Part shown: piece by piece, positions 14,801-23,727 of the stretch | Position numbering within the stretch: the stretch's first letter is position 1 | Layout of the letters: each line of letters begins with the position of its first letter | From: CAZCSJ01 sp964501445 | GTDB lineage: Bacteria; Patescibacteriota; Minisyncoccia; Sungbacterales; HO2-52-23 | Assembly (NCBI GenBank): GCA_964501445.1 | Contig: CAZCSJ010000010.1 | Location: 1 to 30,501, forward strand | DNA: 30,501 nt | Direction: 5' to 3' | Made by a program: the position numbers and the translations under genes | The notes under the pieces: model-generated | Database searches by the model: none | What the model saw: only the letters and a program-made list of their open reading frames with translations | What the model was told of the DNA's origin: nothing

Positions 14801-15282
14801 TTAGTTATTAGTACCCCATCCGCCAAGGATATGCAAATGGAGATGATCAATTATCTGCCCTCCTTCACGCCCCACATTGAACACAAGCTTATATCCCCGA
14901 AGTCCCTGCGCTGCCGCAACGCGTTTTGCCGCGTAAATCATCGCGGCGATCACGTCCGAATGATTTGCTTGGAGGTGCGCGATTGATTCCACATGGGTCT
15001 TCGGAAGCACCAAGAGATGCACCGGCGCCTCGGGATGGATATCCTTGATAATCTTTACATCACCGTCTTCATAGACGGTGTCAGAGGGAATCTCTCCCAA
15101 TATGATTTTACAAAAAAGACAGTCCANNNNNNNNNNNNNNNNNNNNNNNNNNNNNNNNNNNNNNNNNNNNNNNNNNNNNNNNNNNNNNNNNNNNNNNNNN
15201 NNNNNNNNNNNNNNNNNNNNNNNNNNTAGACGGTGTCAGAGGGAATCTCTCCCAATATGATTTTACAAAAAAGACAGTCCAT
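14801..15282 (-). CDS. HIT-family (histidine triad) hydrolase, interrupted by an artefactual gap
   Basis: Merging the duplicated flanks of the N run gives a 108-residue protein beginning MDCLFCKIILGEIPSD (CxxC zinc pair) and ending with the triad HLHLHILGG, a normal HIT size. HINT-type proteins hydrolyse nucleoside phosphoramidates or dinucleotides. The sequence 15072-15126 reappears as 15227-15281 beyond the Ns, so the scaffold failed to merge overlapping contig ends; the real gene is about 327 bp. Its ATG shares one base with the stop of the HisRS-like gene (TAATG), so translation is coupled. Confidence 0.88.
15072..15281. other. scaffold gap flanked by identical 55-bp ends
   Basis: 15072-15126 and 15227-15281 are identical and border the 100 Ns (15127-15226). 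The simplest explanation is an unmerged overlap between two contigs, giving a false duplication, not a biological repeat. Confidence 0.93.
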
Positions 15283-16586
15283 TACTTTTTAAGCTTCTTC
15301 TTCAAAAACTCCACTAGCCGATCCTGCGGGATGGTCTCCTGAATGCCGGATACGACCTCTCGAACAATAATAGTATGTTCAAGCGCTTCCTTTTGTCCGA
15401 GGATGAGTGCGACCTCGGCTCCGAGATTCTCGGCAATCTTTAATTGGGATTTCACCGAATCTCTTCCGAGCGACTCCCGCACGTCTACTCCGCCCCTCCG
15501 TAAATCTTCAATAAGCGTCAAACTCCGGCGCTTGGCAAGATCGCCGAGCTGGACGAGAAACACGCGGACGGGCTTGCTCGCCGATGCCTTTTTCCCTCCC
15601 TGCGGAAGCACGCGCTCAATGCGGTCAAGAAAAAGTGAGGCGACCGCCACCTCCACGGGCTTGCCGATGATGACTTCTGCCGCGCGGGAAATGCGCCCCC
15701 CCTCGCCTATCACACACGTGGGCGGATCCTCAACTTTATCGGACGGAGGAGGTGCGACCGTGAGTTCAAAGAGGATCGTATGGAACCACGAGCCCTCGCG
15801 AAAGAGTTTTCCGTCAAGGAAATAGGGAATTTCTGCTTCATCAAGAAACTCAAGAATTGCTCTCATATGCTTTTTACACGCATCGCAGAGAAAATCCAGC
15901 ATCTGGGGAGCGCCGGAGGAAACGATTTTGCACTGCTCCTCTCTGCACCCAAGGAGCGAGGTCGGCGTACGCTTAAAGTTAGTGCGGCAATTGCGGCACA
16001 TGCGCGAGAGACGGTTTCGAAAATAGGCGGTGAACGGCGCGCGGAAAAGCGGACGGCACTGGCGGCACCCCACGGCATGTACCCGAAGGAGGAGTCCCGA
16101 CGCATCAAGACCTGCTTCCCGCGCGGCTTTTGTGAGTACCTGAATGAGCTCTGCCTCCGCAATGGGTCCTGTTTCTCCGATCATCACCATTCCCCACTCC
16201 CAGTGGCCTTCGGGAGAACCACGGGCGCCGGATGGCACAAAAACCACTTCTCCTTCCCCGGAAAGTTTCAGGGGATGCGGGAGATCATGCATGGCATGGG
16301 AGACATACGCGCGCAGGAGCGAGAGCGCCACAGACGGCCGCGCGACCACACCGCTTTGGCGCAACGCCCGTTCATCCAAAAGATGCCGCTCCCCGAGAAA
16401 TCCTGCCTTTCCGAGCGCGAGAAACGTTGCGGCGTCTTCCATACATCCCGTGATCATATGGGAAAATCCGTAGAACGAGGAGAGCGAAGAGACCGCACGC
16501 CGAATTCCCTGAAACACCCGTTCCATATCGGGCAGACGATCAAGTGTTACAATGAATTCCGGAATTGTTCTTTTAGTTCTGGGCAT
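15282..16586 (-). CDS. divergent histidyl-tRNA synthetase-like protein
   Basis: 434 residues with the layout of class II HisRS. An N-terminal catalytic half is followed by an insertion domain with four cysteine pairs (174/177, 197/200, 214/219, 234/237) like the zinc-bearing insertion of clostridial HisRS. GEGGR (294-298) precedes motif 3, and a C-terminal anticodon-binding fold runs from about 339 to 434. Key active-site sequence is altered. The histidine-binding motif normally RGLxYY reads REGSWFHT (263-270), and motif 2, normally with an arginine-rich YRxFxQ, reads RGSPEGHWEWG (122-132). It may therefore be a paralog with another role, such as HisZ-like regulation or tRNA binding. It lies 12 bp after lepB. 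Confidence 0.75.
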   Translation of the reverse strand: MPRTKRTIPEFIVTLDRLPDMERVFQGIRRAVSSLSSFYGFSHMITGCMEDAATFLALGKAGFLGERHLLDERALRQSGVVARPSVALSLLRAYVSHAMHDLPHPLKLSGEGEVVFVPSGARGSPEGHWEWGMVMIGETGPIAEAELIQVLTKAAREAGLDASGLLLRVHAVGCRQCRPLFRAPFTAYFRNRLSRMCRNCRTNFKRTPTSLLGCREEQCKIVSSGAPQMLDFLCDACKKHMRAILEFLDEAEIPYFLDGKLFREGSWFHTILFELTVAPPPSDKVEDPPTCVIGEGGRISRAAEVIIGKPVEVAVASLFLDRIERVLPQGGKKASASKPVRVFLVQLGDLAKRRSLTLIEDLRRGGVDVRESLGRDSVKSQLKIAENLGAEVALILGQKEALEHTIIVREVVSGIQETIPQDRLVEFLKKKLKK

Positions 16587-16598
16587 CGTAGTAACGTA

Positions 16599-17195
16599 TT
16601 AATATGAATACTCCGGTATGAGGCCAAAGCGCGTGAACGGCAGTGCGCGCAAAAGCGCCCTCCCCACCAAAAACCGCCCTTCAAGCGCCCCCCATGTGCG
16701 TGAATCAAAACTCGCATCGCGATTGTCGCCCAGCACGAAGTATTGATCAGGACCCAACGCCACTTCCATATCCGGCCGCGTGGTGCGATTCGGGGGATCA
16801 AGGTAGGGCTCGTCAAGAAGTATGCCGTCGGGCGCTGCCTCACTCACGATACGCACCCGGCCTTGGGCAATACGCACGCGCTCGTGGGGAAGCCCCACAA
16901 TGCGTTTGATAAAAAACTGCCGTGTATCCCGCGGGTAGCGAAACACCACCGCGTCTCCGCGTTGGGGCTTGTCCATGAGGTAGGAAAGCTCGTCAATGAT
17001 CAAATACTCGTAATTCAAGAAACTCGGCTCCATCGATGCGCCCCGCACAATAAAGGGCTGGGCAATAAACGAGCGTATGAGGAGCACGGCCGCGAGGGCC
17101 GCGGCAATGACAAATGCGAGATGCCAACGATCTTCATGCGGGGCGCTGCCGCGCTCTCCTTCAGGAGTATACTCTCCATTTTTGCTCTCTGACAT
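16599..17195 (-). CDS. lepB: signal peptidase I
   Basis: A membrane-bound serine protease that cleaves Sec and Tat signal peptides outside the cell membrane. Its 198 residues show one transmembrane segment (25-46), the nucleophile Ser54 in RGASMEPS, the general base Lys97 in FIKRIVGLP, and the box E motif VLGDNRDASFDSRTWG. The ATG at 17195 is chosen because the promoter -10 box lies so close upstream that the transcript would begin at about this codon; an ATG at 17204 overlaps the -10 box. First gene of the long minus-strand cluster. Confidence 0.94.
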   Translation of the reverse strand: MSESKNGEYTPEGERGSAPHEDRWHLAFVIAAALAAVLLIRSFIAQPFIVRGASMEPSFLNYEYLIIDELSYLMDKPQRGDAVVFRYPRDTRQFFIKRIVGLPHERVRIAQGRVRIVSEAAPDGILLDEPYLDPPNRTTRPDMEVALGPDQYFVLGDNRDASFDSRTWGALEGRFLVGRALLRALPFTRFGLIPEYSY

Positions 17196-17231
17196 GGGTT
17201 TCATTATACTGATGAGAAGGTAATCTGTAAA
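17182..17231. promoter_or_regulatory. overlapping divergent promoters for lepB and pth
   Basis: Minus strand: TTTACA (17231-17226), 17 bp, TATAAT (17208-17203), predicted start at about 17196, giving a leaderless lepB mRNA. Plus strand: TTGCTC (17182-17187), 17 bp, TATACT (17205-17210). The two -10 boxes share four base pairs (17205-17208), so the polymerases would compete. Confidence 0.7.
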
Positions 17232-17238
17232 CTCATCC

Positions 17239-17814
17239 GTGCTTCTCTTCATTGGCCTTGGCAATCCTGACGCGCGTTTCGCAAAAACCCCCCACAATGT
17301 GGGGCGTGAAATCGTGGAGGAATTCCGCGCGCATATCCGATTCCCAGAATTTCGCTTTGAAAAAAACTGGCAGTCGCGAGTGAGCGAAGGGAAAGTCGGA
17401 AAAGAAAAAGTAGCGCTTGTTCTGCCTGACACATTTATGAATCGCTCGGGTGCGGGTGTCGCACCCGTTATCCGTTTCTACAAAATACCACCCAAAGCCA
17501 TATTTCTGGTGCATGATGACGCGGATATTGCGCTCGGCCGCGCAAAACTTTCTTTTGGGAAACGCTCAGCCGGACACAAAGGGGTGGAGTCGATTATTCG
17601 CGCGCTCAAGACCACAAAGTTTTGGCGATTTCGCATTGGCATTGCAGGCAAATCCGCCAGCCGGCGGATCCCCGCAGAGCGCCTTGTCCTCAAAAAATGG
17701 ACGCCTGAAGACATGCGCGTGATAAAAAAAGTGGCGCGCCGCACCCTTGAGGCCCTCACCATCGCCATCACCGAAAATCCTGATGCCGCAATGAACACCT
17801 ACAACCAATCGTGA
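17239..17814 (+). CDS. pth: peptidyl-tRNA hydrolase
   Basis: Releases tRNA from prematurely dropped peptidyl-tRNA. 191 residues with GLGNP (6-10), the catalytic His in TPHNVG, FMNRSG, and HDDADIALG with the conserved Asp. The usual GGHNGL is SAGHKGVESI here, so the peptide-side Asn is replaced by Lys. The start codon is GTG; the family N-terminus begins there. A palindrome, ATCCGCC-AGCC-GGCGGAT, lies within the coding sequence and encodes the extra KSASRRIP stretch. dprA overlaps the stop by 4 bp. Confidence 0.93.
   Translation: MLLFIGLGNPDARFAKTPHNVGREIVEEFRAHIRFPEFRFEKNWQSRVSEGKVGKEKVALVLPDTFMNRSGAGVAPVIRFYKIPPKAIFLVHDDADIALGRAKLSFGKRSAGHKGVESIIRALKTTKFWRFRIGIAGKSASRRIPAERLVLKKWTPEDMRVIKKVARRTLEALTIAITENPDAAMNTYNQS
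17652..17669. repeat. short palindrome inserted in pth
   Basis: ATCCGCC-AGCC-GGCGGAT (7-bp arms) is nearly identical to the cobO palindrome at 6298. It adds residues at a surface position of Pth without breaking the frame. Confidence 0.75.
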
Positions 17815-18914
17815 TGGAGCGCGATACTATATTTCTCAATGCGTTCAATGCCATCCCGAATGTCGGGCCCGCCACGCTCCGCGCGTTAAAAGAGCACTTC
17901 GGTTCCTTTGAAACGGCGTGGCAGGCAGATAGCGCGAAACTTGAGCATGCGGGCATACGCGCGGATATCAGAGAAGCAATTGAAAAGGCCCGTCCGGCAA
18001 TCAACCCCGATCACGCGATGCAGACGGTACTGCAACGCGAAATCTGGATTCTCACGGAAGACGACGCCCGCTATCCCGCAATGCTGCGCGAGATTCCAAC
18101 CCCTCCGGTTATCCTCTATGGGCAGGGTGCCTCCCCGGATGCATGGCCCGAGATCCGTTTGGGGGTTGTCGGCACGCGCCGGCCCACCTCGTATGGCAGG
18201 GAAGTCGCGCGCGCGATTGCGCGCGATTGCGCGGCACGCGGCATCGCAATCGTGAGCGGGCTTGCAACCGGCATTGACGCCGAGGCGCATGCCGCAGCGC
18301 TTGACGCTCGCGGCATCACGATTGCGGTGCTCGGCTCGGGAATTGACCGCGATTCTATTTTTCCGCCGGAGAACCGCGGACTTGCCGCGCGCATTGTGTC
18401 CTCAGGAGGAACCGTACTCTCCGAATACGCGCCCGGAACGCCCGCAGTAAAAGAACATTTCCCCCAGAGAAATCGGATAATTTCAGGGCTCTCGCGCGGG
18501 GTGCTCGTGGCCGAAGCGCGCGAACGTTCCGGCGCCCTCATTACCGCGCGATACGCGCTTGAGCAGAATCGCGACGTCTTTGCGATCCCCGGGCCGGTGT
18601 ATTCTGCCGCATCCCACGGCCCGCACCAACTCCTTCGCGAGGGCGCGATCCTCGCGCGCCACGCCGATGACATCCTTGCGGAATGGAATCTCCAGATGGA
18701 AACCGCCGACACGGCCCCTGCCCACGCCACCCGACTCTCAGAAGAGGAAAAAACGCTCCTCGCGCATCTTGAAGAATCTCAAAACGTGGATGACCTCAAA
18801 TCAAAAACTCATATGCCCACCGGAGATATCATCGCGACCCTCTCGCTCCTTGACTTGAAGGGGCTCGTATGTAATCTGGGGGGAGACACATGGCAAAAAC
18901 GCTCGTCATCGTAG
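17811..18914 (+). CDS. dprA: DNA-processing protein DprA
   Basis: Loads RecA on incoming single-stranded DNA during natural transformation. 367 residues: an N-terminal helix-hairpin-helix region (about 9-60), a Rossmann-like core with GTRRPTSYG (121-129), SGLATGIDAEAH (149-160), LGSGID and PQRNRIISGLS, and a C-terminal winged-helix-like part (about 315-360). The start is GTG 17811 (GTGA overlap with pth) or ATG 17814; they differ by one residue. The end overlaps topA by 25 bp. It fits functionally with comEC elsewhere in the window. Confidence 0.95.
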   Translation: MMERDTIFLNAFNAIPNVGPATLRALKEHFGSFETAWQADSAKLEHAGIRADIREAIEKARPAINPDHAMQTVLQREIWILTEDDARYPAMLREIPTPPVILYGQGASPDAWPEIRLGVVGTRRPTSYGREVARAIARDCAARGIAIVSGLATGIDAEAHAAALDARGITIAVLGSGIDRDSIFPPENRGLAARIVSSGGTVLSEYAPGTPAVKEHFPQRNRIISGLSRGVLVAEARERSGALITARYALEQNRDVFAIPGPVYSAASHGPHQLLREGAILARHADDILAEWNLQMETADTAPAHATRLSEEEKTLLAHLEESQNVDDLKSKTHMPTGDIIATLSLLDLKGLVCNLGGDTWQKRSSS

Positions 18915-20953
18915 AATCGCCCACCAAAGCTCGCACCATCTCGCGTTTCCTCGGGAGCAATTTTCTTGTTGAATCAAGTTTTGGGCATGTGCGCGATCTT
19001 CCTGCCTCACAGCTTGGCGTTGACGTGGAAACGGACTTCAGTCCAAAGTATGTGATCCCGCCAAAAGCCCGCACGGCGGTAAAAAAACTTAAAAGTGCGG
19101 CAACACACGCAGAGCGCATAATCCTTGCAACCGATGAGGACCGCGAAGGAGAGGCGATCGCGTGGCACCTCACCCAAGCCCTTGGCTTGGAAAATCCTAA
19201 AACCAAAACCCTAAACCCTAAACTCTCGATTGAACGGATCGTATTTCATGAAATTACGGAGCGCGCGATACAAGAGGCGCTCGCCCATCCTCGCGGGATA
19301 GACATGAAGCGGGTAGATGCCCAGCAGGCGCGCCGGGTGCTTGACCGGCTGGTGGGCTACAAACTCTCGCCGTTTCTCTGGAAAAAAGTATTCCGAGGAC
19401 TTTCCGCAGGACGTGTGCAATCGGTCGCCGTGCGGCTGATCGTGGAACGGGAACGAGACATTGAGGCGTTCGTGCCCCAAGAGTACTGGACGATTTCGGC
19501 ACTCCTCAAAAAAGAGAGTAAGGAATTTGAGGCGTCGCTCATAAAAATCGGGGAGGAGACGCTTGAAAAATTTGCGATTCCCACACAAGCGCGCGCCGAC
19601 GAGATCATCAAAAACATAGAGGGCGCATCCTGGCGTGTGGCCGCGGTTGAACGAAAGTCGGTTGCAAAAAATCCGCCATCTCCCTTCACCACCTCCACGC
19701 TTCAGCAAGACGCATTCCGCCGGCTCGGATTTTCAACCAAACAAACGATGATGGTAGCCCAGCAACTCTATGAGGGCATGGACCTTGGCGAAGGCGCCAC
19801 CGGTCTCATCACCTATATGCGTACGGACTCGTTGAATCTCTCCGAAGAGGCGCTGCGCACTGCATCTGAATGGCTCGCGCAGGAACTCGGCGCGCCATAT
19901 ACGCTTCCCGCACCCCGGCGTTTCAAAACAAAAACAAAAGGCGCGCAGGAAGCGCATGAAGCGATCCGTCCCACCGACCCGCACCGCACGCCCGAATCCG
20001 TAAAACAATTTCTTGACCCGCGCCAATTCAAGCTCTACGACCTCATCTGGCGCCGGTTCATTGCGACACAGATGCCGCAGGCGCTCTTTGACGCAACCAC
20101 AATAGATGTGGAAGCAGTTATCAATAATCAATTACCCGTTACCAATTTTACATTCCGCGCCACGGGGCAGACCCTTCGCTTTGACGGATTTTTGAAAATC
20201 TATCCGTCAAAATTCGCGGAGGTTGACCTTCCCCATGTAGAAAAAGATGCGGTGCTCGATCTTCAAACACTCACTCCGTCCCAACACTTCACCCAGCCGC
20301 CCGCACGCTTTACCGAAGCGACACTGGTAAAAACCCTTGAAGAAAACGGTATTGGCCGCCCCTCAACCTATGCGCCCATCATCTCAACCGTTCAAACACG
20401 GGGGTATGTGGAGCGCTTTGAGCGCCGCTCTCTCAAACCGACCGAAACCGGAAAAATCGTAAACGACCTTCTTGTCGCGCACTTTCCGGAAATTGTAGAC
20501 CTCCAATTTACCGCCCGCATGGAAGAAGAGCTTGATGAAATTGCAACAGGCGCCAAAGCATGGCAGCCGGTGATACGGGAATTCTACGAGCCATTCGCCG
20601 CGCACCTCGCGGAAAAATATCAGGAAGTAGAGAAAGTAACGCCCGTGGAGGAAACGAGCGAGGTCTGCGAAAAATGCGGACGCCCGATGGTGATAAAACT
20701 CGGCCGCTTCGGGAAGTTTCTCGCCTGTTCCGGATTTCCCGAGTGTAAAAACGCAAAGCCGATCAAATCCGCACCCGAAACCATTGGCATGAAATGCCCG
20801 AAATGCACCGAGGGAGATGTCATTGTGCGGCGCACCGCACGAAAAAAAATATTCTACGGGTGCTCGCGCTACCCCGCCTGCGATTTCGCGAGTTGGCAGA
20901 ATCCCTTGCAAAAAGAAAAAGGGGAAACAGACGGCTCACACACAGAGGTATAA
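18890..20953 (+). CDS. topA: DNA topoisomerase I
   Basis: Relaxes negative supercoils by single-strand passage. 687 residues: a TOPRIM domain with VIVESPTKA (6-14) and TDEDREGEA (81-89), a central toroid with the catalytic Tyr309 in LITYMRTDS, HEAIRPTD, and ENGIGRPSTYA. It ends in two four-cysteine zinc ribbons (CEKCG...CSGFPEC and CPKC...CSRYPAC). GGGGGGAG before the ATG supports the start. Low-complexity segments are embedded in the coding sequence: a CCCTAAA-like run near 19195-19222, encoding NPKTKTLNPKL, and an AT-rich run near 20115-20150, encoding NNQLPVTNF. Confidence 0.97.
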   Translation: MAKTLVIVESPTKARTISRFLGSNFLVESSFGHVRDLPASQLGVDVETDFSPKYVIPPKARTAVKKLKSAATHAERIILATDEDREGEAIAWHLTQALGLENPKTKTLNPKLSIERIVFHEITERAIQEALAHPRGIDMKRVDAQQARRVLDRLVGYKLSPFLWKKVFRGLSAGRVQSVAVRLIVERERDIEAFVPQEYWTISALLKKESKEFEASLIKIGEETLEKFAIPTQARADEIIKNIEGASWRVAAVERKSVAKNPPSPFTTSTLQQDAFRRLGFSTKQTMMVAQQLYEGMDLGEGATGLITYMRTDSLNLSEEALRTASEWLAQELGAPYTLPAPRRFKTKTKGAQEAHEAIRPTDPHRTPESVKQFLDPRQFKLYDLIWRRFIATQMPQALFDATTIDVEAVINNQLPVTNFTFRATGQTLRFDGFLKIYPSKFAEVDLPHVEKDAVLDLQTLTPSQHFTQPPARFTEATLVKTLEENGIGRPSTYAPIISTVQTRGYVERFERRSLKPTETGKIVNDLLVAHFPEIVDLQFTARMEEELDEIATGAKAWQPVIREFYEPFAAHLAEKYQEVEKVTPVEETSEVCEKCGRPMVIKLGRFGKFLACSGFPECKNAKPIKSAPETIGMKCPKCTEGDVIVRRTARKKIFYGCSRYPACDFASWQNPLQKEKGETDGSHTEV

Positions 20954-22686
20954 TGACAATTGCTCCCACACTCACCCCGATCCTTGAACTCATGCAGGCA
21001 CAGGGGCGGACGGAAGAAGAACTCGCATTGGTCCGCCGCGCCTATACCTTTGCCGCCAAAGCCCATGCGGGCCAGAAACGGAAATCCGGCGACCCCTACA
21101 TCACCCACCCGCTCGCAACGGCGCTCCGCATTGCCGAACTGAAACTGGACGATGAAACCATTGCGGCATCGCTCCTGCACGATGTCTGCGAAGACACGCC
21201 AAACACGCGCGACGCGCTAAAAAAACAGTTCGGAGAAGAGATCGCGTTTCTTGTGGAGGGTGTCACGAAACTGGACCGCCTCCGCTACCGCGGGGTGGAA
21301 CGCTCTGCAGAGAGTTTACGGAAAATGTTCCTCGCGATTGCCGAGGATATTCGCATTGTCTTGATAAAACTCGTAGACCGGCTCCATAACATGCACACGC
21401 TCGGTTTCCTCCCTCCGGAAAAACAGAAACGGATCGCTCTGGAAACTCTTGAAATCTACGCGCCGCTCGCAAACCGGCTTGGCATCGGAGAGCTCCGAAG
21501 CCAGCTCGAAGACCTCGCATTCCCCTACGTCTACCCCAAAGAACACGCGTGGCTCATGACGGCATTAAAAGACCACTTTGAAGACCGAAAACACTATGTG
21601 GAGCGCGTAAAGCCGGTGGTCGCCCAAAACCTGCAAAACGCCGGCATTCAATTCCTGGGACTGGATGCCCGCGCGAAGCACTCCTACTCGCTCTACAAAA
21701 AACTCCTCCGCTACGACATGGATATTGAGAAGGTGTCGGACTTAATTGCGCTCCGCATCATTGTCCCCACCATTGAGGACTGCTATGCCACGCTTGGCAT
21801 CATCCACAATCTCTGGACGCCGCTTGCCGAACAGATGAAGGACTACATCGCGGTCCCCAAACCCAACGGCTACCGCTCCCTCCACACGACCGTCGTGGGA
21901 CCGGAAGAGAAAATGGTGGAATTTCAAATTCGCACGCCAGAGATGCAGACGGAGGCGGAAAACGGCATTGCCGCGCACTGGGCATATACCGAAAAGAAAG
22001 GAGGCGCGGGGTATCGCAAACGGGAAGCATCGTTTGCCGCCTCCCACGAGCTTCACTGGATTGAGCAGCTCCGCGAATGGCAAAAAGAATTCAAAAGACC
22101 TGAAGAATTCGTTGAATCGCTCAAAATTGATTTTCTGCGCGATCGGATTTTTGTGTTGACCCCAAAGGGCGATGTGATCAACCTCCCCGAGGGGGCAACG
22201 CCGGTGGACTTTGCCTATGCCGTGCATACCGACATCGGCGCCACGGCGTCGGGCGCGCGCGTAAACGGAAAAATGGTAGCGCTCGATTATGAACTCAGGA
22301 ACGGCGAGACGGTAGAGATCATCACGCAAAAAAATAAAAAACCGAGCCGCGACTGGATGACGTTCGTGAAAACCTCACAGGCGCGAAAAAAAATCTCCGC
22401 GTTCTGGCGAAGATCGGAGGAAACCGGACTCTTTGAAAAACGCGGGGGTGAAACCGTAGAGCTTCGCGCAACGGTGCGCGAGCGCATCGGGATTTTGCGC
22501 GAAATTTCTTCGGTCTTCGCTCGGCAGAAAATCCCGATGAAGAGCGTGGTCACGGAATCAAAAAACCGTCTCTACCCGGTGCTTGTGATCCACGCGGTAT
22601 TCAAAAACAGAACCGACCTTGAACGCCTGATCACGCGAATGAGAGAAGTCAAAGGAGTGGAAGAAATAAATTACAAACTCCGCTAG
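20953..22686 (+). CDS. bifunctional (p)ppGpp synthetase/hydrolase, short Rel
   Basis: Makes and degrades the stringent-response alarmone. 577 residues: an HD hydrolase domain (about 25-180) with intact His76-Asp77 and VDRLHNM; a synthetase domain (about 240-345) with KVSDLIALRII, KPNGYRSLHT and QIRTPEMQTEAENGIAAHW; TGS (397-458); then directly an ACT domain (504-577). The helical and zinc-finger regions usually found between TGS and ACT are almost absent, so the protein is about 150 residues shorter than typical Rel. The synthetase motif reads QMKD where bifunctional enzymes have RxKD. The start overlaps the topA stop (TAATG). No terminator separates it from the converging parB. Confidence 0.95.
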   Translation: MTIAPTLTPILELMQAQGRTEEELALVRRAYTFAAKAHAGQKRKSGDPYITHPLATALRIAELKLDDETIAASLLHDVCEDTPNTRDALKKQFGEEIAFLVEGVTKLDRLRYRGVERSAESLRKMFLAIAEDIRIVLIKLVDRLHNMHTLGFLPPEKQKRIALETLEIYAPLANRLGIGELRSQLEDLAFPYVYPKEHAWLMTALKDHFEDRKHYVERVKPVVAQNLQNAGIQFLGLDARAKHSYSLYKKLLRYDMDIEKVSDLIALRIIVPTIEDCYATLGIIHNLWTPLAEQMKDYIAVPKPNGYRSLHTTVVGPEEKMVEFQIRTPEMQTEAENGIAAHWAYTEKKGGAGYRKREASFAASHELHWIEQLREWQKEFKRPEEFVESLKIDFLRDRIFVLTPKGDVINLPEGATPVDFAYAVHTDIGATASGARVNGKMVALDYELRNGETVEIITQKNKKPSRDWMTFVKTSQARKKISAFWRRSEETGLFEKRGGETVELRATVRERIGILREISSVFARQKIPMKSVVTESKNRLYPVLVIHAVFKNRTDLERLITRMREVKGVEEINYKLR

Positions 22687-23696
22687 GCCTCCTGAATGAG
22701 TTTTTCCAGAATCCCCCGCAACTCCTCGTCGGAATAAAACTCCACGACAATTTTTCCGCGGTCGCCCAATTTCTCAAAACGCACTTTTGTGCCGAGCTGT
22801 TCCTGCAGCCGATTCTGCCAGGCGCGTATCTGCGGATCCTGCACTGCGGCATGACGCTTGCGGGGAATAAACACTTTCCCACCGATATGCCGCGCGCGAT
22901 TCTCCGCCTCCCGCACATTCAGACGGTCAATCAATATCGCATTAAATACTTCCTGTTGCGTTACCGGGTCATCGCCCGCAAGCAAAATCGCGCGCGCATG
23001 GCCTTCTGCAATACGACCCTCACCAATCGCCTCCTGGATATTTTCCGGGAGCGAGAAGAGCCGGAGCGAGTTTGCCACCACTTCCCGCGACTTTCCAATA
23101 CGCACTGCAATCTCGCGCTGCAAAAGATGAAACTGGTCAATCAGCTGTTTGAATGCTTTTGCGCGCTCCATGGGATTCAAATCCTCACGCTGGACATTTT
23201 CAATGAGTGCTAATTCCAATTTCAACTGATCCGCGGGCATGCCAACACGGATCACCGCCGGAATTGACGACAGACCCGCGAGGCGCGCCGCGCGCATGCG
23301 CCGCTCGCCCGCGATGAGCTCGTAGCGGACATCGAGCCCCGTGGGCTTGTCCTCCTCCCGTTTGCAGACAAGCACCGGCTGGAGGACCCCATGCGCTCGA
23401 ATGGAGTCGGCAAGATTTTTTAACGCCTCTTCGTCAAACTCGCGGCGCGGCTGAAGGGGGTTGGGGTCAATTTTATCAATCTCAATCCAAAACACCGACT
23501 CGCCTCGGCGCGGAGTCATTACTTCCTCAACCTTCGGCGTGTAGCGGGACCTCGCGATCGAGGTATCTATCGGAGCGGTCGCCGATACCTTCGGGTCGCC
23601 TGCAAGTGTTTCTTCGGACGCATGCACCACCTCCGGAATTTCTTCCGGCGCTTTTGCGGGTATTAATGATTCAAGGCCGCGGCCTAAGGGCTCCAT
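22683..23696 (-). CDS. parB: chromosome-partitioning protein ParB
   Basis: A centromere-binding CTPase clamp. 337 residues: an N-terminal tail whose start, MEPLGRGLESL, is the ParA-contacting type; the N-terminal domain with GERRMRAARLAG (130-141, CTP motif) and ENVQREDLNPMERA (166-179); a helix-turn-helix around 191-216; and a C-terminal dimerisation part. It follows parA by 87 bp. Its stop codon and that of rel share the palindrome CTAG, so the converging genes overlap by 4 bp. No canonical parS site is seen in the window. Confidence 0.96.
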   Translation of the reverse strand: MEPLGRGLESLIPAKAPEEIPEVVHASEETLAGDPKVSATAPIDTSIARSRYTPKVEEVMTPRRGESVFWIEIDKIDPNPLQPRREFDEEALKNLADSIRAHGVLQPVLVCKREEDKPTGLDVRYELIAGERRMRAARLAGLSSIPAVIRVGMPADQLKLELALIENVQREDLNPMERAKAFKQLIDQFHLLQREIAVRIGKSREVVANSLRLFSLPENIQEAIGEGRIAEGHARAILLAGDDPVTQQEVFNAILIDRLNVREAENRARHIGGKVFIPRKRHAAVQDPQIRAWQNRLQEQLGTKVRFEKLGDRGKIVVEFYSDEELRGILEKLIQEA

Positions 23697-23727
23697 AAGT
23701 TTTATTAGTTACTGAGTTTAACGAGTT

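Noticed and set aside
15127..15226. A second, tandem HIT gene
   Set aside because: The second start is an exact 55-bp duplicate of the first at the edges of an N run, which is an assembly overlap.
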